Below are positions 6,997-13,618 of a DNA stretch of 24,945 nucleotides, one piece after another. The translations under genes were made by a program, and so were the position numbers. This DNA is from Oscillospiraceae bacterium (GTDB taxonomy: Bacteria; Bacillota_A; Clostridia; Oscillospirales; Oscillospiraceae). The stretch's first letter is position 1. Every line of letters starts with the position of its first letter. Below the pieces are notes generated by a model. That model searched no databases. It worked only from the letters and a program-made list of their open reading frames with translations, and was not told where the DNA came from. The DNA lies in contig SVLP01000036.1 of assembly GCA_015067895.1 (NCBI GenBank), positions 1-24,945 on the forward strand, read 5' to 3'.

Positions 6997-7500
6997 ATGG
7001 AACGTGTGATGATTATCGGCTGCGGCGGGGCGGGGAAGAGCACCCTGGCGCGGCAGCTGGGGGAAAAGACGGGCTTGCCCGTGGTGCACCTGGATCAGAT
7101 CTGGTGGGAGCCGGGGAACTGGCAGCATTTGGAGAAGCCGGAATTTGATGCGCGGCTGTATGCCGAGATGGAGAAGCCCCGGTGGATCCTGGACGGGAAT
7201 TTCAACCGTACCATCGAGCCAAGGCTGGAAAAATGCGATACGGTGATTTATCTGGATATGAGCCGCTTTGTCTGCATGAAGAACTGGCTGGGGCGGGTCG
7301 TCAAGAACTGGGGCCATGCCCGGCAGGATATGGGTCAGGGCTGCAATGAATGGTTCGACCCGGAGATGGCGAGGTGGATCTGGAGCTTCAACAGCCAGAA
7401 TCGGAAGCGGTATTATGAGCTGCTGAACGGGCTGGAGGGCAAGCGGATCGTCATCTTGAAAAGCCGCCGTCAGGTGCGGAAATTCATCGGGACACTGTAA
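6997..7500 (+). CDS. P-loop small kinase, FlaR / 'DNA topology modulation'-like (167 aa)
   Basis: The N-terminus MERVMIIGCGGAGKSTLARQ gives a Walker A loop at about 8-15. It is followed by GLPVVHLDQIWWEPG and, near residue 65, WILDGNF. This set (P-loop, HLD.iyW, W..dGN) marks the adenylate-kinase-like group often annotated as FlaR or DNA topology modulation protein. The true substrate is not established. The ATG at 6997 has AAAGGAGGG at good spacing; the longer frame from 6961 begins inside the hairpin. It lies behind proS and ends at a bidirectional terminator shared with the convergent methyltransferase gene. Confidence 0.8.
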   Translation: MERVMIIGCGGAGKSTLARQLGEKTGLPVVHLDQIWWEPGNWQHLEKPEFDARLYAEMEKPRWILDGNFNRTIEPRLEKCDTVIYLDMSRFVCMKNWLGRVVKNWGHARQDMGQGCNEWFDPEMARWIWSFNSQNRKRYYELLNGLEGKRIVILKSRRQVRKFIGTL

Positions 7501-7508
7501 AAAGGATT

Positions 7509-7535
7509 CAAGGCTCCCCGTTGCGGGGAGCCTTG
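7509..7535. terminator. Bidirectional intrinsic terminator
   Basis: A perfect 12-bp stem (7509-7520 with 7524-7535) has a 3-base loop. T-rich tails lie on both sides: TATTTCTTTT downstream on plus and CCTTTTTAC on minus. It serves the kinase gene and the convergent gene that stops at 7543. Confidence 0.85.
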
Positions 7536-7542
7536 TGCTATC

Positions 7543-9762
7543 TTATTTCTTTTCAATGACGCAGGCGCACATTTTGACAAACATTTCCTTTAATATGGGC
7601 ACCCTCGCCAGGGGAGCCAGGAAGGGGCGCAGCGGGATCTCCCGATACCACAGGGGCGTGATGCCCATGTTCTTACATATGCGGCGGAACCTGCGGATGG
7701 TCATTTTGTTGATGTAGCTGATGTGTTCCCGACCCGCTTCATCGCTGCCGAAGCGGAGGGACAGCCGCTCCTGCTCATCGGGCAGACCCCTGGCCAGCTC
7801 CCGGTAGCCCTCGATCAGGGTGCGCTCGGAAAAGAGCATGTGCACCCAGGGAATGCCGATCAGATCACTCAGGTGGGCTCCGGTGGGGTGGAAGTAGGGC
7901 GGGAAATTGAGGAACAGCCGTCCGCCGGGCTTCATGACCCGCATGGCCTCCCGGATCGCGGCCTCCGGGTCGCAGATGTGCTCCATGAAATCGTTCATGA
8001 TGACCACGTCGAAGGTGCATTCTTCCAGTGGCAGATGCAGCGCGTCGCCCAGAAGAAAGGTGAAGCGGTCGGCAAGACCCAGCTCCCTGGCGAAGGCCTC
8101 GGCCTCGGACTTGTAGTGGGGCACCACATCCACGCCGACCACCGACGCCGCTCCGATGGAAAGATAGTACAGGCTCTTGCCCGAAGCACCGCAGCCCATG
8201 TCCAAAACCCGTTTGCCGGCGAAGATGTCCCCGGGCTCAAAGCCGGGGGAGAAGCATTCCACCGTTTTCGCGCCCCACTGGTACTGCCACTGGGCGTAGG
8301 TCAGTCTGCCCTCGTTTTGCAGATTGAACGGATGCACCACGGGTGGGAACAGGGTGTTGAGGGCAAGCAGGATTCGAACAGGGATCCGCATGGGGGTTCC
8401 TCCTTTGCTTTTGTGGGAAAATGGCACATCCGATGACAGCCTCCGGATGTACAGAGAATCGATCAGCACAGCGGCGGTGCAGCAGGACAGAGTCCCGATG
8501 GCGCCGCCCAGGATGTTTACGCGACGGATGCCGGTCAGCACCCATGTGACGCAAAGGCCGACGCAGGTTCCGGTCAGCGTGGCCAACGCCGCAGCAAAGG
8601 GGGCTGAGCGGGCCTGGACGATGGCGTTGAGCACCAGCAGCAGGCAATGACAGATGGATGCAAGACCCAGAATGGACAGGGTCGGCCCGGCGATGGAAAG
8701 TGTCTGGGCATCATAGCCGTAGAGGAGCTGCTGGAGGGGCCGCGACAGCAGGCTTAATCCCAGTCCGGCGGGGACTGCGATCAGACAGCAGAGGGTCAGG
8801 GCGGCCTCCTCCCGCTTTCCGGCCTCCCGGAGCTGCCCCAGCGACCGGGCTTCGCTCACCGTCGGGATCGTACTGACGGTCAGGGGCTGGATGAGCGCGG
8901 CAGGGAGCAGATAAAGGCTCTGGGCCATGCCGTAGATGCCGAAGAGTTCGGCGGAGCGATCCGGGGAAAGGCCCAGACCGTCCTGGAGCCGCATCAGGAT
9001 GATGCGGCCCGACAGCGTTTGAAAGAGCTGTGTCCCGACAGTCCCGACGGTGATGGGGATCGCCAGCCACAGAAGCTCCTTTGCGATGGGGCCCGAGGGG
9101 GATGACGGGCCGGGCTCCGGTGGTCTGCGGCGGAACCGGATCACGAAGCAGAGCCAGGAGAGTCCTGTCCCCAGACTGACGCCGCACATGGCGGCTCCCG
9201 CCGCCTGGGGCAGATCTGCTCCCCGGTTCAGGGCAAGAGACGTGCCGATGAGCCCCATGGTCAGCTTGCACAGGGCCTCCAGGATCTGGGCAGAAGCAGT
9301 CGGAATCATGTCCTGGTGGCCCTGGAACCATCCCCGGTAGGCACCGCTGATGCAGACGAACAGGACTGCCGGAGAGAGCGCGCGGATGGCGCAGGCGGCG
9401 TCCGGATCCCGCAGCCACAGGGCCAGAGGCTCTGCGCCGAACAGCAGAAGAGCGGTACCGGCAAGCCCGATCAGCGTGAGCAGGCGAAGACTGACCCGGT
9501 GGATGGTTCGGACTGCCGTGCCCTGGGACAGAGCGCAGCTCACCAGATGGCTGACGGCTGCCGGAAACCCCGCACAGGCCAGATTCAAAACCGTGAGATA
9601 CAGATTGTAGGCCGTATGGAAATGTGCGGCACCCTCCGGCAGCAGCAGTCGGGACAGGGGGATGCGAAAGAATGCGCCGAAGCATTTGGCGGCAAGGGTG
9701 CCGATGGAGAGGATGGCAGTGCCCCGGAGAAGCTCCCGGACAGAATGGTGCGTTGATCTCAA
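7543..9762 (-). CDS. Flippase (SpoVB/MurJ-MATE-like) fused in frame to a SAM methyltransferase (739 aa)
   Basis: The frame opens at a TTG (9762) preceded by AGGAGGG at six bases. Residues 1 to about 450 are a polytopic flippase of the MOP superfamily, like SpoVB. The N-terminus has GTLAAKCFGAFFRIPLSRLLLPEG, then AYRGWFQGHQDMIPTA, with about 12 hydrophobic segments. SpoVB proteins are normally near 510-540 residues with two more C-terminal segments, so this one is short. From residue 458 (MRIPVRILL, base 8391) a class I methyltransferase follows, with motif I VLDMGCGASG, acidic D after VVGVD, LLGDALHLP, and a BICD-like 'EHICDPEAAIREAMRVMKPGGR' region. No stop codon separates them. A strong ribosome binding site before 8391 suggests the methyltransferase is also made alone. 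The operon partner upstream is the XRE gene at 9778. A role in envelope polysaccharide is inferred. Confidence 0.8.
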   Translation of the reverse strand: MRSTHHSVRELLRGTAILSIGTLAAKCFGAFFRIPLSRLLLPEGAAHFHTAYNLYLTVLNLACAGFPAAVSHLVSCALSQGTAVRTIHRVSLRLLTLIGLAGTALLLFGAEPLALWLRDPDAACAIRALSPAVLFVCISGAYRGWFQGHQDMIPTASAQILEALCKLTMGLIGTSLALNRGADLPQAAGAAMCGVSLGTGLSWLCFVIRFRRRPPEPGPSSPSGPIAKELLWLAIPITVGTVGTQLFQTLSGRIILMRLQDGLGLSPDRSAELFGIYGMAQSLYLLPAALIQPLTVSTIPTVSEARSLGQLREAGKREEAALTLCCLIAVPAGLGLSLLSRPLQQLLYGYDAQTLSIAGPTLSILGLASICHCLLLVLNAIVQARSAPFAAALATLTGTCVGLCVTWVLTGIRRVNILGGAIGTLSCCTAAVLIDSLYIRRLSSDVPFSHKSKGGTPMRIPVRILLALNTLFPPVVHPFNLQNEGRLTYAQWQYQWGAKTVECFSPGFEPGDIFAGKRVLDMGCGASGKSLYYLSIGAASVVGVDVVPHYKSEAEAFARELGLADRFTFLLGDALHLPLEECTFDVVIMNDFMEHICDPEAAIREAMRVMKPGGRLFLNFPPYFHPTGAHLSDLIGIPWVHMLFSERTLIEGYRELARGLPDEQERLSLRFGSDEAGREHISYINKMTIRRFRRICKNMGITPLWYREIPLRPFLAPLARVPILKEMFVKMCACVIEKK
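8391..8406 (-). promoter_or_regulatory. Internal ribosome binding site and start for the methyltransferase
   Basis: On the minus strand AAAGGAGGAA (8397-8406) lies five bases before ATG at 8391. It falls inside the flippase-methyltransferase frame and is read there as Lys-Gly-Gly. It would give a free 282-residue methyltransferase from the same mRNA. Confidence 0.75.
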
Positions 9763-9777
9763 GATATCCCTCCTGGA

Positions 9778-10146
9778 CTAATGGATGGTACGCTCCTCAC
9801 CAAGCAGGGCGGTTCGGTACTCCAGAAGCTCGTCGAGCAAGCGGTCGATGATGGCCAGCTCCCGGCTGTTGCAGCGCATCAGCTTCGGTGCCAGCTGGGC
9901 ATTGAGGATGCAGGTGGTGTCAGCGCCGGGGCTGTCCATCAGCAGATCGTCCAGACCGGTGTTCAGATGGCGGGCGATGCGAACCAGCAGCTCCAGCGAA
10001 GGCCTGCTGCTCCCGTTCTCCACATCGCTCAGGTGGTTGCGTGTGCAGCCGCAGCGGCTGGCCAGCTCCTCCTGGGTGATCCGGTGGCGCTTTCGGGCGG
10101 CGTTGATCCGGCGGCCTAGCCGCACATAATCGATCTTTGTATCCAC
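9778..10146 (-). CDS. XRE-family regulator heading the flippase operon (122 aa)
   Basis: A Cro/C1-type helix-turn-helix spans about residues 5-65: LGRRINAARKRHRITQEELA, then CGCTRNHLSDVENGSSRPSLELL. A C-terminal tail (about 75-122) has no domain I recognise. The start is set to GTG at 10146 (VDTKIDYVRLG), with AAGGTGG upstream. The next upstream ATG (10170) is not usable if the promoter is right, because it overlaps TATAAT at 10169-10174. The stop lies 15 bases before the flippase TTG start, so the two are co-transcribed. It probably controls its own operon, but the target is inferred. Confidence 0.75.
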   Translation of the reverse strand: MDTKIDYVRLGRRINAARKRHRITQEELASRCGCTRNHLSDVENGSSRPSLELLVRIARHLNTGLDDLLMDSPGADTTCILNAQLAPKLMRCNSRELAIIDRLLDELLEYRTALLGEERTIH

Positions 10147-10168
10147 TGTTTCCACCACCTTTTCTGAC

Positions 10169-10197
10169 ATTATAGGGACGAATCCCAGCCTTGACCA
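10169..10197 (-). promoter_or_regulatory. Proximal promoter of the XRE-flippase operon
   Basis: On the minus strand TGGTCA (10192-10197) and a perfect TATAAT (10169-10174) are 17 bases apart. Transcription would begin near 10162, just ahead of the AAGGTGG and GTG start. Confidence 0.6.
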
Positions 10198-10258
10198 CCA
10201 AATGCCACCGACAACTACGGAAGGCAGGCGGAATTTTTGAAAAAATATTTCCCGATGA

Positions 10259-10304
10259 TTACACTGTAAACACCATAATACTACAAACAGTTTACAATGT
10301 AAAC
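10259..10304 (-). promoter_or_regulatory. Distal promoter with flanking palindromes (candidate operators)
   Basis: On the minus strand TTTACA (10298-10303) and TATTAT (10275-10280) are 17 bases apart. The palindrome GTTTACAATGTAAAC (10290-10304) covers the -35 box, and TTACACTGTAA (10259-10269) lies just past the -10 box. Their centres are 33 bases apart, about three helical turns. The shared half site is TTACA/TGTAA. No plus-strand gene starts here, so they likely control the XRE-flippase operon. Confidence 0.6.
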
Positions 10305-10315
10305 CGTCAGATGGC

Positions 10316-10348
10316 AAAACAACCTCCCGTCATCGGACGGGAGGTTTT
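10316..10348 (-). terminator. Terminator of the GNAT-methyltransferase operon
   Basis: A perfect 11-bp stem (10321-10331 with 10336-10346) with a 4-base loop is followed on the minus strand by GTTTTGCC. A short T-run on the plus side may make it weakly bidirectional. Confidence 0.8.
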
Positions 10349-10365
10349 GGGGGATGGGGAACGCA

Positions 10366-11154
10366 TCAGGTCTTGCGGCAGAGATAGAGCAGATGGCTGG
10401 AGTGACCCAGAAGCTCCCGCTTTTCGCAGGTGGCCAGGTGGTAGCGGGCCCAGGCGGCGAAATCTGCGTCACTCATGGCGAAATCCACCCGCCGGGAGGC
10501 CAGCTCCAGGATGCCGTCTGCGGCGGCGGTGGTCAGGTGCTGTACCGGGAATTCTTTGAACAGGGCTTCGAATTCTTGGATGTCGTAGCCGGTGAAGAGC
10601 TGCTCGGGGAAGTGTTTGACCTGATAGGAGTCGGTGAAGTTTTCACGCAGACCGAACTGGAGCTCGCCCTGCAGGTAGTTGTTGCCCAGGATGGCATGGG
10701 CGGAGAGGAAGGCGAAGAGGAGCACACCGCCCTTTTTCGTGACACGAATGGCCTCCCGGATGGCAGTGCGGACGTCCTCGGGGGCGTACAGATGGTACAT
10801 GGGCCCGAGGACAAGGGTCATGTCGAAGGTCTCGTCTCCAAAACGGCTCAGATCCAGGGCATCCCCCTGATGGGTGTGGAGGTTGGGCAGACCCGCGCTG
10901 TTCTGCCGCAGGATCTGTAGGTTGTGTTCGACCAGCTCCAGGGCCGTCACCTCGAAGCCCTCTTTCGCCAGGGCGATGGAATACCGGCCTGTGCCCGCGC
11001 CGAGCTCCAGGAGCGTTCCGCCTGCGGGTGCGTGGCGGTGGATATATTCCATGGTGGTCAGGTACTCCAGCTGGCCCTGGCGGGAGCTGGCGACCCGGGC
11101 GTCCTCGTCGAAGGCTGTGTAAAAGGAGCTGATGATGTCGATCCGGGTGCTCAT
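10366..11154 (-). CDS. Class I SAM-dependent methyltransferase (262 aa)
   Basis: The protein begins MSTRIDIISSFYTAFDEDAR. Motif I is LLELGAGTGRYS at 48-59, followed by VTALELVEHNL with the ribose-binding acidic residue and by GDALDLS (motif II region). The LVLGPMYHLYAPEDV segment and IRVTKKGGVLLF (motif III) complete a type-11/25 methyltransferase core. The C-terminal third has no landmark that tells the substrate. The ATG at 11154 overlaps the GNAT stop as ATGA, so translation is coupled. The longer frame to 11727 is a shadow of the GNAT gene. The operon sits behind a leader ORF and terminator, so both genes may be induced together. The target could be a small molecule, a drug or rRNA; this is not resolved. 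Confidence 0.85.
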   Translation of the reverse strand: MSTRIDIISSFYTAFDEDARVASSRQGQLEYLTTMEYIHRHAPAGGTLLELGAGTGRYSIALAKEGFEVTALELVEHNLQILRQNSAGLPNLHTHQGDALDLSRFGDETFDMTLVLGPMYHLYAPEDVRTAIREAIRVTKKGGVLLFAFLSAHAILGNNYLQGELQFGLRENFTDSYQVKHFPEQLFTGYDIQEFEALFKEFPVQHLTTAAADGILELASRRVDFAMSDADFAAWARYHLATCEKRELLGHSSHLLYLCRKT

Positions 11155-11717
11155 CGCTTTTCCTCCCGGTCGCATTTCAGGATGGCCCAGCGGGAGACAT
11201 CGATGATGCCCTGGTTGCTCACGGCAGCCTGGCGAGAGGTGCCCTCGTAGGTCATACCGGCCTTCTCCATGACTCTGCCGGAGGCGGGGTTGTTGGGATC
11301 GTGCTCCGCTTCGATCCGGTTGCAGCCCACCTGGTCGAAGAAGAAATCGGTCAGTGCTGTCAGAGCCTCGGTCATGATGCCCTTGCCCCAGTGGGCCCGG
11401 GACATGCAGTAACCGATGTGGGCACAGCGGGTCTTCTCCCGGATATGGGCGGCGGAGATGTTGCCGATGGGCTCGGGGCCGTTGTCCTTGATAACGATGG
11501 CCCAGTTGTAGTAATCCGGGTTGCAGTAGGATTCCGTCCATCTGGTCAGCAGCTCCCGGGTCACATCCACGCTGGCGTGGGTGGGCCAGGTCATGTGCCT
11601 GCAGACCTCCGGGTCGCTGGCCCAGTTTCGGAACATGGGCTCCGCGTCGGCCATGGTGAAGGGGCGGAGGATCAGGCGGGGCGTTTCGATGGTTTGGGTG
11701 CCTTTGTGGGTAAGCAT
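11151..11717 (-). CDS. GNAT acetyltransferase, RimJ/RimL type (188 aa)
   Basis: The family transfers acetyl from acetyl-CoA to an amino group. Visible signatures are the N-terminal IETPRLILRPFTMADAEPMF, the acetyl-CoA loop RAHWGKGIMTEAL, and the late PASGRVMEKAGMTYEGT helix, all typical of Acetyltransf_3 (RimJ/RimL-like) proteins. The length of 188 is normal. The ATG at 11717 has AAAGGAGTG seven bases upstream. That site starts only about three bases after the T-tail of a strong terminator, so transcription must read through it from the leader promoter. The stop overlaps the methyltransferase start by four bases. Substrate is unknown; ribosomal protein N-termini, amino acids and antibiotics are all possible. 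Confidence 0.88.
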   Translation of the reverse strand: MLTHKGTQTIETPRLILRPFTMADAEPMFRNWASDPEVCRHMTWPTHASVDVTRELLTRWTESYCNPDYYNWAIVIKDNGPEPIGNISAAHIREKTRCAHIGYCMSRAHWGKGIMTEALTALTDFFFDQVGCNRIEAEHDPNNPASGRVMEKAGMTYEGTSRQAAVSNQGIIDVSRWAILKCDREEKR

Positions 11718-11733
11718 TTGGTTTCACTCCTTT

Positions 11734-11782
11734 GATGAAAAATAAAACGGCAGCGCGGGCATTCGAGCCTGCACTGCCGTTG
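11734..11782 (-). terminator. Terminator in the GNAT leader (candidate attenuator)
   Basis: A 14-bp stem (11747-11760 with 11767-11780) has a 6-base loop. On the minus strand one position is G-U and one is C-A mismatched. It ends in TTTTATTTTTC directly before the GNAT ribosome binding site at 11725-11733. It begins about 19 bases after the stop of the leader ORF. Confidence 0.85.
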
Positions 11783-11798
11783 GTTCCTGAAAATGGGG

Positions 11799-11891
11799 TT
11801 ATGCTGCATCAGGGTACGACAATGTAAGCCCGGCACGGCGATCAGAGCCATTGACGGACAGGGGCATATCATTCCAGCGGGAAACAAACAT
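11799..11891 (-). CDS. Leader peptide / small protein (30 aa) upstream of GNAT
   Basis: A 30-codon ORF starts at ATG 11891 and ends with TAA at 11799. AAAGGAGGT (11899-11907) sits seven bases before the start, one of the best ribosome binding sites in the window. The peptide begins MFVSRWNDMPLSVNG and ends LTLSYPDAA. It has no runs of one amino acid, so a classical amino-acid attenuator of the trp or his kind is unlikely, and it has no membrane segment. It lies between its own promoter and a terminator, just ahead of GNAT. It is either a regulatory leader whose translation controls read-through or a small protein gene. I do not recognise it. Confidence 0.65.
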   Translation of the reverse strand: MFVSRWNDMPLSVNGSDRRAGLTLSYPDAA

Positions 11892-11922
11892 TGGTCGTAC
11901 CTCCTTTGAAAGAATTTTCTTC

Positions 11923-11951
11923 ACTTTACCACCGCTTCCGGCATTTGTCAA
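11923..11951 (-). promoter_or_regulatory. Promoter of the leader ORF and GNAT operon
   Basis: On the minus strand a perfect TTGACA (11946-11951) lies 17 bases before TAAAGT (11923-11928). Transcription would start near 11916, nine bases before the ribosome binding site of the leader ORF. Confidence 0.75.
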
Positions 11952-11973
11952 GGACTTTTGCAGGGGAAATTGC

Positions 11974-12006
11974 AAAAAGATCCCGCATGGTGTACCATGC
12001 GGGATC
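11974..12006 (-). terminator. Terminator of the PurF-like gene
   Basis: A perfect 12-bp stem (11979-11990 with 11995-12006), loop TGTA on plus, is followed by TTTTTGC on the minus strand. It lies just behind the stop at 12015 and separates this gene from the leader promoter. Confidence 0.88.
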
Positions 12007-12014
12007 GGGGTATG

Positions 12015-13439
12015 TTATTCCTTGCCGTCGAAGCAGTAGGTGCAAAGCTTACACCGGTCGATGCCGATGGCCTCCAGGGCACCGTCCAGGGACTGGTAGC
12101 CGATGGAGTCGAAGCCCATCTTCTCCTTGATCCAGTTCAGCAGTGCCTGACCGCGCTCGGTGTCGGGGTTGGTGTACTCGTCCAGATAGTTCTGGCCCTT
12201 GTTGCCCTCCAGCTCCTGGATGATCCGGCGGGTCAGAAGCTCCATCTCGGAGTTGCTCCGGGAGAAGTTCAGGTACTTGCAGCTATGCATGATGGGGGGG
12301 CAGGCGGAGCGCATGTGCACTTCCTTGACGCCGCTCTTCTGCAGGAACTCCACGGTCTCCCGCAGCTGGGTGCCCCGGACGATGGAATCGTCCACCAGCA
12401 GCAGCTTCTTGTCCTTGATGAGGGCGGGGACATGGATCTGCTTCATCTTGGCTACCTGATTGCGCATGGCCTGATCGGGAGGTGTGAAGGAGCGCAGCCA
12501 GGTGGGGGTGTACTTGATGAAGGGTCGGGCGAAGGCCTTGTGGGTCTCGTTGGCGTAGCCCATGGCGTGGGGGATGCCGGAGTCGGGCATGCCGCAGACA
12601 TAGTCCACATCCATCTCGGGGTGCCGCTTGGCATCGTCCCGGGCCATAATGGCACCGTTGCGGTAGCGCACCATTTCCACGTTCTGGCCTTCGTAGTAGG
12701 AGTTGGGGTAGCCGTAGTAGGTCCACAGGAAGGTGCAGATCTTCATCTTGTCACCGGCGGGATTGACGCTCTTGTAGCCGTCGGCGGTGACCTCCACGAT
12801 CTCGCCGGGGCCCAGCTCGTAGCAATCCTCGTAGCCCTGCTTCAGGTAGGCGAAGGACTCGAAGCTGACACAGTAGCCGTCGGTCTCGTGCTTGCCGATG
12901 AGCACGGGCAGGCGGCCCAGCCGGTCACGGGCGGCGATCAGCCGATCCTCGGTCATGATGAGGATGGTGGCAGAGCCCTCGATCTTGCTCTGGGCGTAGA
13001 GGATGCCCTCGGTCAGGCTGTCGCGCTGATTGATGAGGGCCGCCAGAAGCTCCACCATATTGACCTTGCCGGAGGACATGGCCATGAACTGGTGGCCGGT
13101 GTTTTCACAGTATTCGTCAACCAGCGCATCGGCGTTGGTGAACAGGCCGATGCAGGAGATGGCGTACACGCCCAGGTGGGAGCGAACCATCAGGGGCTGG
13201 GGGTCGGCGTCGGAGATGCAGCCGATGCCCATGTTGCCGTGGAACTTGGCGAGATCTTTTTCGAATTTGGTACGGAAGGGGGTGTTGTCGATGCTGTGGA
13301 TCTGACGCTGGAAGCCGTCAATCTCGTCGTGGATAATCATGCCCGCCCGGCGGGTGCCCAGGTGGGAGTGGTAGTCCACGCCGAAGAACACGTCGTATTT
13401 GACGTCGCGCTTGGCGATGGCGCCGAAGAAGCCGCCCAT
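12015..13439 (-). CDS. PurF-like amidophosphoribosyltransferase with N-terminal Gly instead of catalytic Cys (474 aa)
   Basis: PurF makes phosphoribosylamine from PRPP with ammonia from glutamine. Overall architecture is kept: an N-terminal Ntn-type glutaminase-like domain (FFGVDYHSHLGTRRAGM near residue 18) and a phosphoribosyltransferase domain with the PRPP loop LLLVDDSIVRGTQ (D350, D351). C-terminal RCKLCTYCFDGKE, with SACPP upstream, fits the cysteine cluster of iron-sulfur PurF enzymes. However, the N-terminus is MGGFFGAIAK where active PurF exposes Cys (as in MCGIFG), and no propeptide with Cys precedes it. Glutamine-dependent activity is thus doubtful; ammonia-dependent or another role is possible. 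The ATG at 13439 has AGGAGGT seven bases upstream. No other purine gene is nearby. Confidence 0.88.
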   Translation of the reverse strand: MGGFFGAIAKRDVKYDVFFGVDYHSHLGTRRAGMIIHDEIDGFQRQIHSIDNTPFRTKFEKDLAKFHGNMGIGCISDADPQPLMVRSHLGVYAISCIGLFTNADALVDEYCENTGHQFMAMSSGKVNMVELLAALINQRDSLTEGILYAQSKIEGSATILIMTEDRLIAARDRLGRLPVLIGKHETDGYCVSFESFAYLKQGYEDCYELGPGEIVEVTADGYKSVNPAGDKMKICTFLWTYYGYPNSYYEGQNVEMVRYRNGAIMARDDAKRHPEMDVDYVCGMPDSGIPHAMGYANETHKAFARPFIKYTPTWLRSFTPPDQAMRNQVAKMKQIHVPALIKDKKLLLVDDSIVRGTQLRETVEFLQKSGVKEVHMRSACPPIMHSCKYLNFSRSNSEMELLTRRIIQELEGNKGQNYLDEYTNPDTERGQALLNWIKEKMGFDSIGYQSLDGALEAIGIDRCKLCTYCFDGKE

Positions 13440-13508
13440 AGGTGATACCTCCTGTAAAATTATGGTAATTACGGATATTTCCGGTAGAGAACAATTTCAG
13501 ATGGTACT

Positions 13509-13537
13509 ATTCTACCGATTTTCCGGGGGTCTTGCAA
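13509..13537 (-). promoter_or_regulatory. Promoter of the PurF-like gene
   Basis: On the minus strand TTGCAA (13532-13537) and TAGAAT (13509-13514) are 17 bases apart. The leader to the ATG would be about 60 bases. I see no purine riboswitch core in it. Confidence 0.65.
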
Positions 13538-13618
13538 TTGACAAAGAAGCCAAAAGAAACCAGAGATTCCCGTGGGTTTTTCTCTTGAATCCATCCTCTG
13601 CGGGCAAATGCTCTTCCG

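Noticed and set aside
10366..11727. A 453-residue methyltransferase with a long N-terminal extension
   Set aside because: The extension is an alternate-frame reading of the GNAT gene; ATG 11154 overlaps the GNAT stop as a normal coupled start.
11734..11951. T-box or known riboswitch in the GNAT leader
   Set aside because: No T-box core (AGGGTGG-ACCGCG type) and no familiar riboswitch core is visible; the leader ORF with a strong ribosome binding site is the better explanation.
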